From contig CM048557.1 of the NCBI GenBank assembly GCA_026413225.1, forward strand, positions 69,554,987 to 69,618,986: a stretch of DNA of 64,000 bases. Direction: 5' to 3'. Both the position numbers and the translations under genes were made by a program. Positions 26,261 through 38,905 of this stretch are shown piece by piece (position 1 is the first letter of the stretch; the number at the start of each line of letters is the position of its first letter). Below the pieces are notes generated by a model, which did no database searches, was not told where the DNA came from, and saw nothing but the letters and a program-made list of their open reading frames with translations. This DNA is from Otis tarda. Its lineage: Eukaryota > Chordata > Aves > Otidiformes > Otididae.

Positions 26261-28930
26261 TGTGCAGGGCTTTTTCTGGCCCTTTTACCATGATTCTCTT
26301 CCCAACATCAGCCCTGAGCAGGGCTGGGACGTGGTTTCCTCACAAGACCGTCTCGGGCTGAGGTGGCATTTCTGCCAGAGGGAAAAATGCAGAAGATCCA
26401 CTGGGACACACAGAGATGAGGTAATTAAATAAATGAACTGGGGAAAAAAAATCAACAAAACCGAAACAACCTCACCTCAAATCCCCAAACCCACCAAAAC
26501 ACAAATATGTGTCATATTGGATTATACTAAATATCATGCTTTTTAAAAATACAGCTCAAGAGAGTTGCAGATAGACTGCTGGTGGTGTTTTTTTTTTTTC
26601 TGTGTGTGTGAAATAATAATTAGTCTCTTTTGAAAGCAGAGAATGCAAACGAACTCAGAGGCCGTTATTTACTTTATCTTTGCATAAATTTGTCAATGCT
26701 GAGAGGAATCTGTACAAGTTATTTAAGCTTTGAACTCAAATTCCCGTGCTCTTACACTGCTTGTTTGCTGATTATATTCCTGCCGGATCCAGGAGGTCTG
26801 CTGAAAGAAATTAAAACTATAAATAAATTAAGTTTTGGGCCCACTGTGTCTGTGAAGTGGCGCAGCCCATCACCAGCGCGGTCTGCAAGACTGGGAATGG
26901 CACGGGCTGATTTGAAATTAAACGGATGAAGATGGGAATGTGTTAAAATATCTCAACAGAGAGCTTATTTGCCAGCTGTTTGATTGTTTTCCTCTGGCGT
27001 TATCTGCAAAGCAATTACGCGTGAATGAAAACTTCTGAGGCGCTTTCAAGGAAATATTGACCGCTAACGTTTTAATTAAGGCACGTTGAAGTAGAAACGT
27101 TTGACTGGACAATAGCCAAGCAGGTTGGGTTTCAAAAAAGGAGGCTTGTTTACCATCCTCCTAATGACACATCCAGCCTGGCCCCCTGACTGAAGTGTCA
27201 CTTTAAACCAGCCGGATGCATTTGTTTTCCCCTCACTTTGTCTTAAAAATAGTAATAATTAAAAAAAAAAAAAAAGGAGGACAGGCAGTTTTAAAATGAG
27301 CTTAGCTCATCATTTACACGCAAAACGTATTTGTGCATTGATCTGTACTGCGCGTGGACTGGAGAGTCCATGGAAAATTATTCTTTCCCTGTGCAGAGAG
27401 GGATGGTTTGGCTGCTCAGGAGTAGCCCGACATCCAGCATCCCCCCGGCAAACAGAGTCCTTGCGGTACTGGCCTTGCACCTGGGGATGTTCGTTGCCAC
27501 TAAATTTTAAATGGGCTCCTCACACAGTAGTTTAGCCCAAAAAAAGAGATATGCAGTTTCCAGGAAGACTTCAGGGAATTTTCTACTCTTTTTTTTTTTT
27601 TATTTCTTTTCCTAAGGTGTATTCAGATGCCGTGATGAGGGTGCTCCACAAATGCTGTTTGTATTTTACCCCGGTGCTCATCTACAGATTCTTGGCTGCT
27701 GCTGTCCATCATGTATGGAGGACCCAATTTCTAGCAAATCCTTGTCCTCCACACCTTCTCCCTTTCAGAAGGGAGCCTCCCTCATTTCAGCATTTTATCC
27801 AGTGATTTATGTAACTTAAACCATGTGAACATCCTTAGTGGGACACAGTTCTTCCCCTTCCCACAGAGCTGGCTAGATGTTGAGCTACAGACTCACACCC
27901 TTACTCACCATCTCTCCGCGAATCCGTTGATATCGTATTATTTTCTGGCAGATGCAGTCATTTGAGGAGGGTGCTGCTTCCCAGAACCACCTTTGGGCAG
28001 GCATCTGGGAAGGAGAGGTGTAGATCTGAAACAGGAGTCATGAGTTGCTGTAATTACTTTAAGCAATGGGTGTTAGATAATTGGTTTATTGCTTTTAGTA
28101 ATTTCTCCTGCTGGGGTTTCCAGGAGGTGGGTACTGGTAGGACTGGTATGTGGAGATCCAGCCTGGAAGGACTCCCCAAATTACTTCTGTCCCCACCAAG
28201 CCCTCTGTTGAGTTTCCTCATGGGATTTAGTACAGAGGTTGGGTATTTGAGTCTGGGTTGTGGAATACACAAGCCGGGAGAATATATATAAGTGAAGCAA
28301 GTCTTGGAATCAATATTTAGGCCTTCTTAATTAGATGAAACAAAATGCTCTTCTAAGGCATAGTAGCATTTAGCTTCTCAGGTCACAGAAGTACTTTTGG
28401 AATTTACCCATGCTAAACATGGATATTTATTAAAGAAATCTTAAAGAGTTTGAGGACTGCTGGTCACAGGCACTATGTTTCTCTTCCATCAATAGGATCA
28501 CGATGGTAAACGGTTTTCTTGGGAGCCCTGCCACACCTGATCTGTTTGTAAGCGGTGGCATACGCGTGCCCACATGCAGATAGCCTTGCCTGAACCAGTT
28601 ATTTAAATTCCTTTTTGTTTTAGCACTGGATAGAAAGGAATGGGCACTTTGAGAGTGCGAGCGATTCATCCTGGAGCAGTCAGGCATCGCGTTTAGATGA
28701 GTTTCACTCGCCTGCCTTTTCCTGCTCTTACGCCCTAACCTGTACTTCCCCACAAGCAACATCAGCATCGCCTGGAAAAACTCAGTGCAACATCTCTTAC
28801 GGTGGCAGTTTTCCGGCTTTTTTAAGAAGTCTACAGTACCTCTTAGACACCTGGGTGTAAGAGGAGGAGTAATTCATGGTGTTTAGGCTTTTGTGAAGTA
28901 TTTAGAAGCAAACCAGCTGTTTGGAGGCAA

Positions 28931-29002
28931 TCTGCGCAACTGCCGCTACTGCGCAGGGCTCGCGCACGCCAACCGGTTGAGTCGAGCAAGCATCACTTCG
29001 CC
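28931..29002. promoter_or_regulatory. CpG-dense patch with NRF1-like half sites (candidate)
   Basis: Nine CpG dinucleotides occur in 72 bases, in an intron that is otherwise CpG-poor. The patch has two TGCGCA hexamers and a CGCGCACGCC stretch. NRF1 is known to bind tandem GCGCA-type half sites, so this could be an enhancer or alternative promoter element. No open reading frame or first exon is evident beside it. The function is inference only. Confidence 0.3.
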
Positions 29003-31005
29003 CTAACACTGGTGTGACACTGGAGGGATATGGCGGTGCAGGATGGTTTCTGGGGAAACAGCGGGGCGATAAGGAGAGGTGTGGTTATTAACAGCACGTG
29101 GGACGGCCCTCATGCTGCATAACTTAGTTCATTAAGAAAATTGAGTTGCTCCTTCTCTGAGGGCACGTGGCAGTGGCACAGCACAGACTCACGCCAGCCA
29201 TCCTGGGCTGGAGCTCTGCTGGGTGGACAAGCCCTGGGGATGTAGGCTTTGTTGAAGGGTTTGTTTTCTAATTATGGAAGTTTGGAGTCAGCTTTTTGAC
29301 GAGCAGCTAGCCAGAACAGGAGAAACTTAAACCAGAGCAGGACAGTCTTGCAACCCTGGTGTTGCATTGGAATTTGTACTGAAAACGTGAATGGGCTTTG
29401 GGAAACACTTAGTGGGAAGAGAGAACCACCCTAACATGTAAAGATCTCAAGGAAATCAATTACAAGGAAAAGGATGGGGGATTTTGTTCCTTTTTTTTTT
29501 TTTTTGAAAGGAAAAAGAAAAGGCAGCTCTGAGCCTGTGAGAATAATACCCCTTTAAATAAGGAAATCGCAGACCGCATCCTAAAGATGCTTCAGCGGGT
29601 ACCGTTTGAAATTCAGCCTACGTCCTCCCCACCCCTCTCTCCCACAGCGTATGCCGTTATTCACAGTATCTTCTTCCTTACTTGAGGAAATCCTCCGGCG
29701 TGTCAGCCATCGTGGGGTGGCAGATGTTGGGCTTTGATAACCTACTTGAGGCCATCGTCAGCGTGGAGATCAGCAAGGTGCTTGGAGGCCTGTCAGGAGC
29801 GTTCGGCCGCGCCTGGTTCTCGTGGGTTTGTGCTGTAGGTGATTTGGTGGCGTCCTGATTTTTACAACTACGGTCATCATTTTCTGGACTAGGCCAGCAT
29901 GGGATTTAGCTTTTGAAATAAGCAGTTACATGTTAGGTACGGGCAGCGTAGGTGGTAACAGCTGAAAGTGGTGATGTGTTTAGAGTTCATCAGTTAACCA
30001 GGATCTTCTGGAACCAAGCTGTGACCTCCTTTATTGATTTATTTTTTTTTTATGGGTTTGGTGGGTAAGGAACACAGGCAAAACACATGCCATCTTAAAA
30101 AAAGCCTTTACTTCTTTGGAAGACTGGTCTAGAGTACAAAGGATGCTGGATTATCGATATTTTAAAGGGAACACTGGCTTTGTTTGCGTGACTGTTTGAT
30201 CTCTGACTTTGCTAAAAAACCCCAGAAAACAACAAAAACCAAACATCCACCCAAAAAACAATCAAACAAAAAGAAACATAGTATTTTATCATCATTTCTA
30301 ATTTTGTTAAATGGCTTATATGGAAAATGTTAGCCGCATGCTTGGACTATGATTTTATTTATTTCCATAACTGAATTATGGAGGAACTCGGTGAAAGCAA
30401 ATTCACCTTGAGGAAAGTCAATACTGGTGAAAAATACTCTGTTTTCACAGGGTTGCTTTTTTAATCCCTATAACTCAATGAAATCAGTATCTTGAAAGGG
30501 AAATTTAGAACGATTCAACTGGCTGTGCATTTGAATTAACCTCTTATTTAAATGCATCAAGGGTTGTATGGCTCTTAGTCCTGCTTCTTCAGCCTTTCTG
30601 CAAGCTACTCTGTCATCTCCCTCACCTCCCATTCTTGAAGTTTTCTTACTGGCTACACTTGCTCATGCTACTGCTTTCTCTCTCTCCTTTAACTTAGAAA
30701 ATACTGAAGAGAAAAAAAATGAAGTTCCATTAAAATAGCGCAATAACTTCATGAAGGTTCCAGTGCAGCCCATTGGTGATTGGCCATTTTAAAGACTATT
30801 CATTAATCTCAAAGAACTAATTAAGCATTTTTAAAGCATATTTTAATATTTTTTAAATGCATGAGGAAAAAGAAGTATTAACTTATGGCATGGTTAATTT
30901 CATAATAGAGTAGAATATTTCAGTTGGAAGGTGTGGGTGTCTGTCCCAAGACAGCACACAGCAAGTCTTCAAATTTACACTTATTTATACAGAATCAACT
31001 TTCTA

Positions 31006-31019
31006 ATATATATATATAT
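31006..31019. repeat. (AT)7 microsatellite
   Basis: Seven AT units in AT-rich intron sequence. Confidence 0.9.
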
Positions 31020-31419
31020 CTATTGTTATTTTCTTAAATGATTGGTCAGAGTCTCTTCGTGTAGCATGCAAATTAGTACACGTGCTCAGTTCTGTTGCTC
31101 CGCCTGCTTCTTTTGAGTTGGTGGTGTGATTTGGGTGGAGGGTCTGTGAGTCAATGGTCATGGTAACCCCTGCAGAATTACCTTTCCTCTAGTTTCTTCC
31201 CTAGCTTGGCAAACCGAAGGAGTTCTCCGTGCCGATGGAGCTGGTATTTTATCAGTTACGCTTCTTGCTTTTAGATGAGTACCTCCTGCATATCAGACAA
31301 TGGCATGTTGTTTAAAACCTTAGTTCCCAAATTTCCCTAGGTCTAGTAGATTTAACTTAACTTTTAGTATTTTGACATTATGTGGATCCAAGTGTATCTT
31401 TGTTTTTCAAGGACCTCTT

Positions 31420-31550
31420 GGAGCTGGTATCTTAGGAAAACTTGGACACGGTACTGAGCACCACGCTTCTAGTTCACCTGGCTTTGAGCAGGGAGGGTGG
31501 ATGAGGTGATCACCAGAGATCTCTTCCACCTTGACTGTTTGGTGATTGTG
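31420..31550 (+). mobile_element. Ancient CR1 3'-tail fragment
   Basis: CACCTGGCTTTGAGCAGGGAGG, followed by GATGAGGTGATCACCAGAGATCTCTTCC, resembles the old CR1 3' region. The terminal octamer has decayed (TTTGGTGATTGTG). Sense orientation; ends approximate. Confidence 0.65.
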
Positions 31551-31858
31551 CGAAGTCTTGTAATTGCTGAATTACTGCAAATGTATCTTGCAATTTCATA
31601 TTGAAACAGGACTAAGTTGTAGATTGGAAAAAAAAAAAATAAAAATTGAACTGTCTTTTGAGGTTTTAAGGTGCCACATATGAAGATTTTCTTGTTGCTG
31701 GTTTTATATATAGTGAATCAAAAAGCTTTCCTGTATCTTCACTGATTTACTCAAAACTCTCCAATTTCCTTGAATGGGAGGAAAGCAAAATGGCTGTGAT
31801 ACAGGGCAGATCAAAGGAACAATGCAATCCAAACTCAGCCCACAACCTGTAAGTTCTC

Positions 31859-31876
31859 AAAAAAAAAAAAAAAAAA
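31859..31876 (+). repeat. Poly-A tract (18 A)
   Basis: An uninterrupted A run with no recognisable retroelement next to it. Confidence 0.9.
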
Positions 31877-33802
31877 TTGCTATTCACAGTAGACCAAAGA
31901 GGATCATATGTGTGACCTCCTCTTTTACACACCTTGCATAGAGTAGCATCGACTGATTGTGTATTAAGCAGTTGCTGGACTGGTTCCCTGGTTTTTTTGC
32001 ACAGCATCAAAGAGAATCAATCTTGCAACCTGAAAGGCTTGTGCACGCGTGACGTGCGCTGTTCAGCATGAGACACCTTCTCTCGGAGTCAGCCATGGAA
32101 GTAAGAGGAATTGACATCATGGCTTTCCATCTTGCCCAACGCGTAATCGTGCAGTGTGTCCATTCGCATGTCAGCTCTTGGTCTGTGTTAGTGGGATGGG
32201 TGGAAGAAACAACTTTAAAATATGTGTCCCCCCCGTATTCTGAGCAGACAGATATTGAGCATCCTGATAAAATTTTTTTTTACTTTGATTCAGAAGTAAA
32301 TGAAGGGAAGTTGACAAACCCTACATATAAACTTTTTCCATTCACCATATCTTTCTGGGAGGGGTGTTTACATACCAGCCTGGAAATCAGGGATTCCTTC
32401 CTGGCATGCATGCTTCCTGACCAAAGTCATGTGAAAAAAAACCCCTAATAAATATGCAATTTTCTATCTTTTAACCCAACTAAGGTGGAGAAGAGTAGGA
32501 AACTCCATCCTGGGCTCTGTGTTGACCAGCAGAGCTGGAGTCCGAAGGAGGAGTGTGAGTCAAAAGCTCTTCTTGACTTCTTTTGCAGAAGTTTCGTCCA
32601 TGGCCTGTGTAACGCAAAGATACCTGTGTAGGTCTTTGGAGGTACCCAGTTACTATCCTGGCCGTTGGAGGGGTTGTTGTAGCTGTTTTGCTAACATTTT
32701 CCTCATTTCCAGAGGTACAGCTGTAACCATCTGAGTTATTTGAGGCGCTGTTAGGATAAGGGTTGCTCAACTGAAATGAGAACAAAGTGAGCAACCTCTG
32801 GCATCTTGGGAGAGTTGTGAGGAATGAGAAATCTTTCCCTGTAGTGGATGCTAATTAAGAGCCTGCCAGAACGCTTTTGGGGAAATACATCATTCGGTTG
32901 TGTGTATATAAACTGGTACCCGATGGTGGTGTGAGTAATGACATCTATAAGGGGAGAGTGAATAAAAATCTTACTTTTCGTCAGTGGAGTAGTTTGTCAA
33001 CTTCAATGCCTTTCAGTTTGGTTTGAAAACTCTTGCAAGGAAAAGCTCAGTTTCATTTCCTGAATGATCATCTTTGGCTAATTAGCATTGATTTGGTAAC
33101 TGTGTGTTAACGCATCTGTGTAGATAGTACTCCTGATGCCTGAGTTTGGGCTTGCTGCATTTTTCTTTTTTCTCTCTCTTGCACCTGAGGAGCTATAAAT
33201 TCACTTTCAAAGGTTTTTCATTCTTGGGAAACTATTTAGCAAACATTGCTACTTGTTACAAACTGAGAAATAAAGGTTGAACCTCAAAATTACGAACCTA
33301 CTTTCAGTAAAGCAGTCAGATATCTCAGAGCAAGGTCTTGGTCTTATAGTGACTGGAGTACGTGCTTTTCTGCAATTCTTCATCCTCTGGTCTAATTTGC
33401 TTTACGTGTGTCCATTCCATGGGCCATGAAGTGTTGCATGGCAGTTGCAGGAACCAGATGATTTGTTCTGCCATGGAAATTCTAGAAGAATCGGGAGAAA
33501 ATGTCAGAAGATCTATGGAGAGCTCAAAAGAGAATGGCTCTTTGACCAGTATTTAGTAGGGCATACCTAAAAATCCCTTCCAAAAATTCATACGGAAGTG
33601 ATAGTGCTGTGCTTGATTGAGCCTCAGCTGCTGCCATGGGTTTGTGTTGTGCAGGAACCTTCCCATTTGTTTCCCTTTTTTTTCCTGAAACTTTAGATTT
33701 CTGTTCTAGGATGTCCAGGTGAATTAATCTGACTGCAAGGGAGGGATCCTTTCGATTGTTGACTTTCTTTTTTTCTTCCAAGTTGTGATTAGAGCATTGA
33801 AT

Positions 33803-34056
33803 AGGGGTAACAGTTTTAGAGGGAGGTAGATTCAGACTGGATATTAAGAAAAAACTTTTACACTGAGGGTGGTGGAGCACTGTCCCAGGTTGCCCAGAGA
33901 GGTGGTGGATGCCCCATCCCTGGAAACATTCCAGGCCAGGTTGGACGGGGCTCTGAGCAACCTGATCTGGTTGGAGATGTCCCTGCTCCTTGCAGGGGGT
34001 TGGACTGGGTGGGCTTTGAAGGTCCCTTCCCACCCAAACCATCCTGTGATTCTATA
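33803..34056 (+). mobile_element. CR1 LINE fragment, 5'-truncated
   Basis: Sense copy from GGGGTAACAGTTTTAGAGGG to CCATCCTGTGATTCTATAAG. The ORF2 tail reads [25 protein letters not shown]. It is a member of the abundant group. Confidence 0.93.
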
Positions 34057-35067
34057 AGTATCTTGATTTAAATTTTTTCTTTTGTTTTTTTTTTTCTTTA
34101 TATTTTTTTTTAAAGAAAGATTTACCCTGGTTTTATAGAACCATTTTTTATTCTTCAGGTGAGTCTTTGTTCTGTAAGATCTGCACTGCACCTTTTGGTC
34201 TCTTGGTCAGTGACAGAACAGCCGAGATCCAAAGGACTTCTCCCTCATCTTCTCTGTAGGTTTTTACAACACTGCCGTCACCAGGGATGGACCAGTGAAG
34301 TTGTGATTTTCTTCATTAACTTAAACAGTCGTGGAATAACTGCAAGACTGCTGACATGGCATTCCTTCAGCGTACTTATGCACATATTTCCTGAAAAGGA
34401 GGAGATTCTTTCCATCCTGTCTGACTGCCGTGGCATTCCCATGTTTTCTGGGGCTGCGCTAAGCGATGCGACTTGCATCCGTCAAGTGCGGTTTGTCTGT
34501 GGATGGCTTACACCAAATAACTTGTCTGTAATCCGGGACTGGCTCTACCATGCTTTCATTTGCAATCACTCCGCTTATCAGAAGTCTCTGATTTGGCTTG
34601 ACCATTGGTCTTGACCATAAATATGCCGCGCTTTTTCAACCCGCGGTTTGCTCTCCTGAAATATCACCAAAGCGCAGTGTTGCTCGTTATCTGGCATCAC
34701 AAAAGGTCACTTTTGTGTGTGCTTGTTTCTTACAAAGCAATGGTTATCAGGAAGACACAGGAGGCACACACCAGCAGTAAGAATGGACATTCAAGACCAT
34801 TAGAAATTTTTATTAAAATTACAGGTATTTCAGTAAAAGCAAGCCAAGAATAAAGCAAATGCAAAGTTGAGCCTCTGGCTCCACAAAAAGGCTCTCAAAC
34901 TCTCATATTAACCTTTTTTTCACCAGTCTGATTGCATCCCAGTGCGTTCCTGACACTTATTATTTTCTAAAGAGAGTAAAATAAAAGAAAGTTTTGTTTC
35001 TGGAAACTCCATGGGCAGCCCACAGCATCAGCTCCAAGTGTGGTAGGACACAGCGAGGCTGTGTCAG

Positions 35068-35259
35068 GAATCACAGGACGGTTTGGGTTGGAAGGGACCT
35101 TCAAAGCCAATCCAGTCCAACCCCCCTGCAAGGAGCAGGGACATCTCCAACCAGATCAGGTTGCTCAGAGCCCCGGCCAACCTGGCCTGGAATGTTTCCA
35201 GGGATGGGCCATCCACCACCTCTCTGGGCAACCTGGGCCAGTGCTCCACCACCCTCAGC
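35068..35259 (-). mobile_element. CR1 LINE fragment, antisense, about 190 bp
   Basis: Starts GAATCACAGGACGGTTTGGG and ends at CTCCACCACCCTCAG. A 62-codon piece of ORF2 tail is open on the minus strand. An A17 tract lies about 50 bases beyond it. Confidence 0.93.
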
Positions 35260-35311
35260 CTATCGAGTCCCCCTCAGAGAGAAAGCAACACAGTCTAATC
35301 CCTTCCTGGTC

Positions 35312-35328
35312 AAAAAAAAAAAAAAAAA
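35312..35328 (+). repeat. Poly-A tract (17 A)
   Basis: An uninterrupted A run just after an antisense CR1 copy. It is not the CR1 tail, because CR1 ends in octamers rather than poly-A. Confidence 0.9.
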
Positions 35329-37192
35329 TCTTCTGACAGCGTTATCAAAACTTGCTGGCAGATGCAGCGAAGTCAGCAGTCGTGTGGTAGTGGTTCCGTC
35401 CTTAGCGTTGTAGTATCAGGAAGATCCAACCAATAACAGGGATCTTTGTAGGGGGAAAAAAAAAAAAGTACTTTATGTGGCTATAAATACTCTTATTTGA
35501 TTTTGCAGCTGAAACAGAAGTCCTTGTTCTGGGTGTGAATGGTAGGATTAAGGTTTTTGGGAATGAGGGCATCCTGTATTTTATAGGAGATGGAAACGTG
35601 AGCTTGAGAGCCAGGCACCGCACCGACCAAATTCCCCAGGAGCCCTGGGCGTTCATCTCAGCGCCAGATGTAAAGCGGGCTGCTAAAGGTAATATTAGCT
35701 TGTTTGCTGATTTAAAAACACGTGGCATGGTTGGGGTTCGTTCTCTCCAAATCAATTTGTGCCCCGGCACCCACCAAACCCCCTGCACGGCTCCCTGCGA
35801 CCAGGGGACGTGGCTCTGGCTTTCGTCAGCTGTGTCAAACTCCTCTGCGCGTGCGTCATGACCTGCGAGAACTGGCCCTGCCTGGTCTCAACCGCGTTAG
35901 TCTGTGCTTACCATTGGGTAAGTCAAGTAAAATAAACTCTGTTTAGAACAAATTACAGGAGGCTGAAAATACAGCGGCGTAGCTTAGGTTGGTGAGCGCT
36001 TTCTCGGGTTGTTGCCTGTGCTGTCATTGCACTTGATTCTTTGTTTTGGGGCTGTTTCATGGAGTCTGGGGCCTCCAGAGGCTTATGTTTCACTGGCCAG
36101 CCAGAGCTGCTGGTGTGCTTCAGCAGTGGGGCAGGTAGGAAGACGCGTGCTTTGCTGGGAGTAGGAGCCCACAGCACAGCTTAGCCAGCGGGCCAGGGAG
36201 TCTGGGTGGGAGCACCCTTCTCCATGTGCCAGGGATGAGCATGCAAAATCAGCTCTGGAGAGATTTGCTCAAATACATGTCTAGTAACCCATTCCTGCTG
36301 GGATGCAGAGGTGTTTCCTCTCTGCTCTCTCCTTTAGACAGCCCGACTCGAATGCATCATTCTGATTTCTCATCCTTTAGGTCACTGCTCTGTCTGTCTT
36401 CCATTTGCCGTGTGCTCTCATTTGCAATGTGACTCAGAGACCGAGCACCGTGGAGAGACCCTGACCCGGGCTGCACCCGCTGTGGTCCAGCCTGGGAGGG
36501 ATGCTCCGAAGCCGGCTGATGAGAGCAGGGGCTTGGCTGTGGCTGCCGTCCGCTCACCGCTGATGTTGTTATGCTTTTCTGTCTGCAGTTCCCTTAAAAG
36601 TCGTACTGGATTAGGTGTGCTCTGAAAAGGGCAGTTTTAAAAAAAAAATGCAGAAGTAGGATTGTTTGTCCACTAGATGAAAATATGTGCATGCGTATGG
36701 TTATGTCAATTATGGGTGAATATTGTCATGAGAATAATACGCTTCAGTTATGGTACTACAGCTGTGATATGAGGGGAGGTATTACCATAGAACACTGACA
36801 GACACAGTTTGCATTAAAAAAAAAGAGATAATAGACGTAGACAGACAGAAAACAATAAATCATGGGAATGGTGGTGGTCAGCAAGAGCGGCCACAGCCCA
36901 CCCATCCGTCTTGCTATTTTTGGGTGTCCAAAGTCATCAACCTTTCACAGTAAACACACTAAAATAACTGACTAATACATCCTGACAGCCTTGCTTGTGA
37001 AAATTAAGAAGGGAAGATTAAATATGCATGCAGGAATGGAAATACAAAATTTCTATTAGGATCAGCCAAGGAAGATTTGTATTTTCATGTTGAGCTCATT
37101 TCAGTGATGTTTAATTAGCCCTGAATAGCTGCTGAGGAAGTACCTTGCAGAATTTGTTCAGTATATGATGCTCTAGATAAAATAAAAATCAA

Positions 37193-37438
37193 AGGATGCA
37201 GATTCAGACTGGATATAAGGAAGAAATTTTTTTGTGATAAGGGTGGTGGAGCACTGGCCCAGGGTGCCCAGAGAGGTGGTGGATGCCCCATCCCTGGAAA
37301 CATTCCAGGCCAGGTTGGCCAGGGCTGTGAGCAACCTGATCTGGTTGGAGATGTCCCTGCTCCTTGCAGGGGGGTTGGACTGGGTGGGCTTTAATGGTCC
37401 CTTCCCACACAAACCATCCTGTGATTCTGTGATTCTAT
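37193..37438 (+). mobile_element. CR1 LINE fragment, 5'-truncated
   Basis: Sense copy from AAGGATGCAGATTCAGACTGG to GTGATTCTGTGATTCTATC. The ORF2 tail is open ([20 protein letters not shown]). It is a member of the abundant group. Confidence 0.93.
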
Positions 37439-38138
37439 CAGTATTTTTAACTAAAGGAAAAAGCTTACCGCTAATTAGAGTGTTAATTCCATACTATTAC
37501 CTGGCTGCTTATGCAGATTTTATTTTCCTCCTTGAAAAAAAGAAATCCAGTAAGAGAGCTATAAGGTTATTTGAATGCCTTTTATGCTGTTCCTTTTCCA
37601 AATTAAAACTGTCTGTAACACACGATAATAGCTGTAGCTAGATCAGTCTGCGATGAGTACATGTCAGATGAGGTTCAAGATAATTGATGCTGTAAATATC
37701 CCTCGAGTGGAAAGAGGCAGACCGCATTAATGGCTCGAAAATTCAGTCTGCTTGTAGGAATCTGATTTGAACTGTAATAGAAATAGGCCTCCATTATATA
37801 AAGCACGGAGTTTATGGCTTACGATGTCTTTCAAATTTGCTATTGTGAACTGGAATACTCCCCGTCTGCCAGCTGCACGTATCCCAACGCTGTCCTGGCA
37901 TATGGTTCGTTTTGTCGGCAGCTTCTCTGGAAGGTGAGGTTTGGCTGCTGTTCCGTAGCGATTTAGTGCGGGTTGTCTTGTTATAACCAGAAATGCACTC
38001 CTTCACTTGATGCCCTGTATCTGAGGAGCAAAATGTGCAGGAGAAGGCTCAGCCCTGGGAGTCTGCACACATGGGGCTACCAGGAGCGCTGCAGAAGGCA
38101 TCTAACTAAGCAACTCAAGGTCCTCCACCTTTAATGAG

Positions 38139-38376
38139 ATAATTAGATTTAGATTAGACATTAGGAAAAAAATTTTTACAATGAGGGTTTTAGAGCACTC
38201 GAACACGTTGCCCAGAGAGGTGGTGGAAGCCCCATCCCTGGAAACGTTCAAGGCCGGGTTGGCCGGGTCTCTGAGCAACCTGATCTGGTTGGAGATGTCC
38301 CTGCTCCTTGCAGGGGGGTTGGACTAGATGGCCTTTGAAGGTCCCTTCCAACCCAGACCGTTCTGTGATTCTATGA
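38139..38376 (+). mobile_element. CR1 LINE fragment, 5'-truncated
   Basis: Sense copy from ATTAGATTTAGATTAGACATT through GAGCACTCGAACACGTTGCC to TTCTGTGATTCTATG. It contains several substitutions relative to neighbours, including GTTCAAGGCCGGGTTGGCC. Confidence 0.92.
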
Positions 38377-38849
38377 TAATAAAATGTAGTTTCTTATAGA
38401 TTTGCGTCTTTCCTCCCCACACCTCCAGCTCCCTTCCCACTCTAAGACTTGCCTCTTCCCTGTTATCTCCCTGGTATCTCTGCGGATGGCACCCATGGGT
38501 GCACGTATGCTGGCCACAGTGAGCTCGCGGTGCAGTGTTTCCTTCAGCTAATCTGAGCCTTGCTCCTGCGCTCGCTTCTCCCCACGCGCATACACTATTT
38601 TTATACAATATGCTGGAGGTTAATTATCTTTGAGATCTCAATCCTCATTTGAAATTTTGCTGAAAGAAGCTAAAAAGCTTGGAAGGTTTTGGGGAAGGGA
38701 GGTTTGGCAGATGGGCAGGCAAATGCAGTTATCTAAGGAAGCAAATCTCAGCTGGTCTTTGGGGTTCAGCTGCATTTGCATACTATAATAACGTTTTGGT
38801 ATTAATTTTCGCAATGATGTGAAATTGATGGGCATGATCAGCGTGGAAA

Positions 38850-38905
38850 GAAGGAAGATGTGGACTAGACAACCTCCTAAAGGTCTCTTCCAAGGCAGAT
38901 GGGAT
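38850..38905 (+). mobile_element. Possible ancient CR1 3'-tail scrap
   Basis: GTGGACTAGACAACCTCCTAA followed by GGTCTCTTCCAAGGC resembles the segment just before the CR1 end. It is too short and diverged for certainty. Confidence 0.4.

Noticed and set aside
30902..30933. GAATATTTCAGTTGGAAGG, considered as a CR1 3' end
   Set aside because: Too short and not followed by any further CR1 sequence.
32068..32448. 126-codon open frame on the + strand
   Set aside because: No domain and no supporting context; likely chance.
34159..34614. 151-codon open frame on the + strand
   Set aside because: No family motif, no initiation context worth noting and no splice-consistent ends. It is probably a chance frame in the intron.
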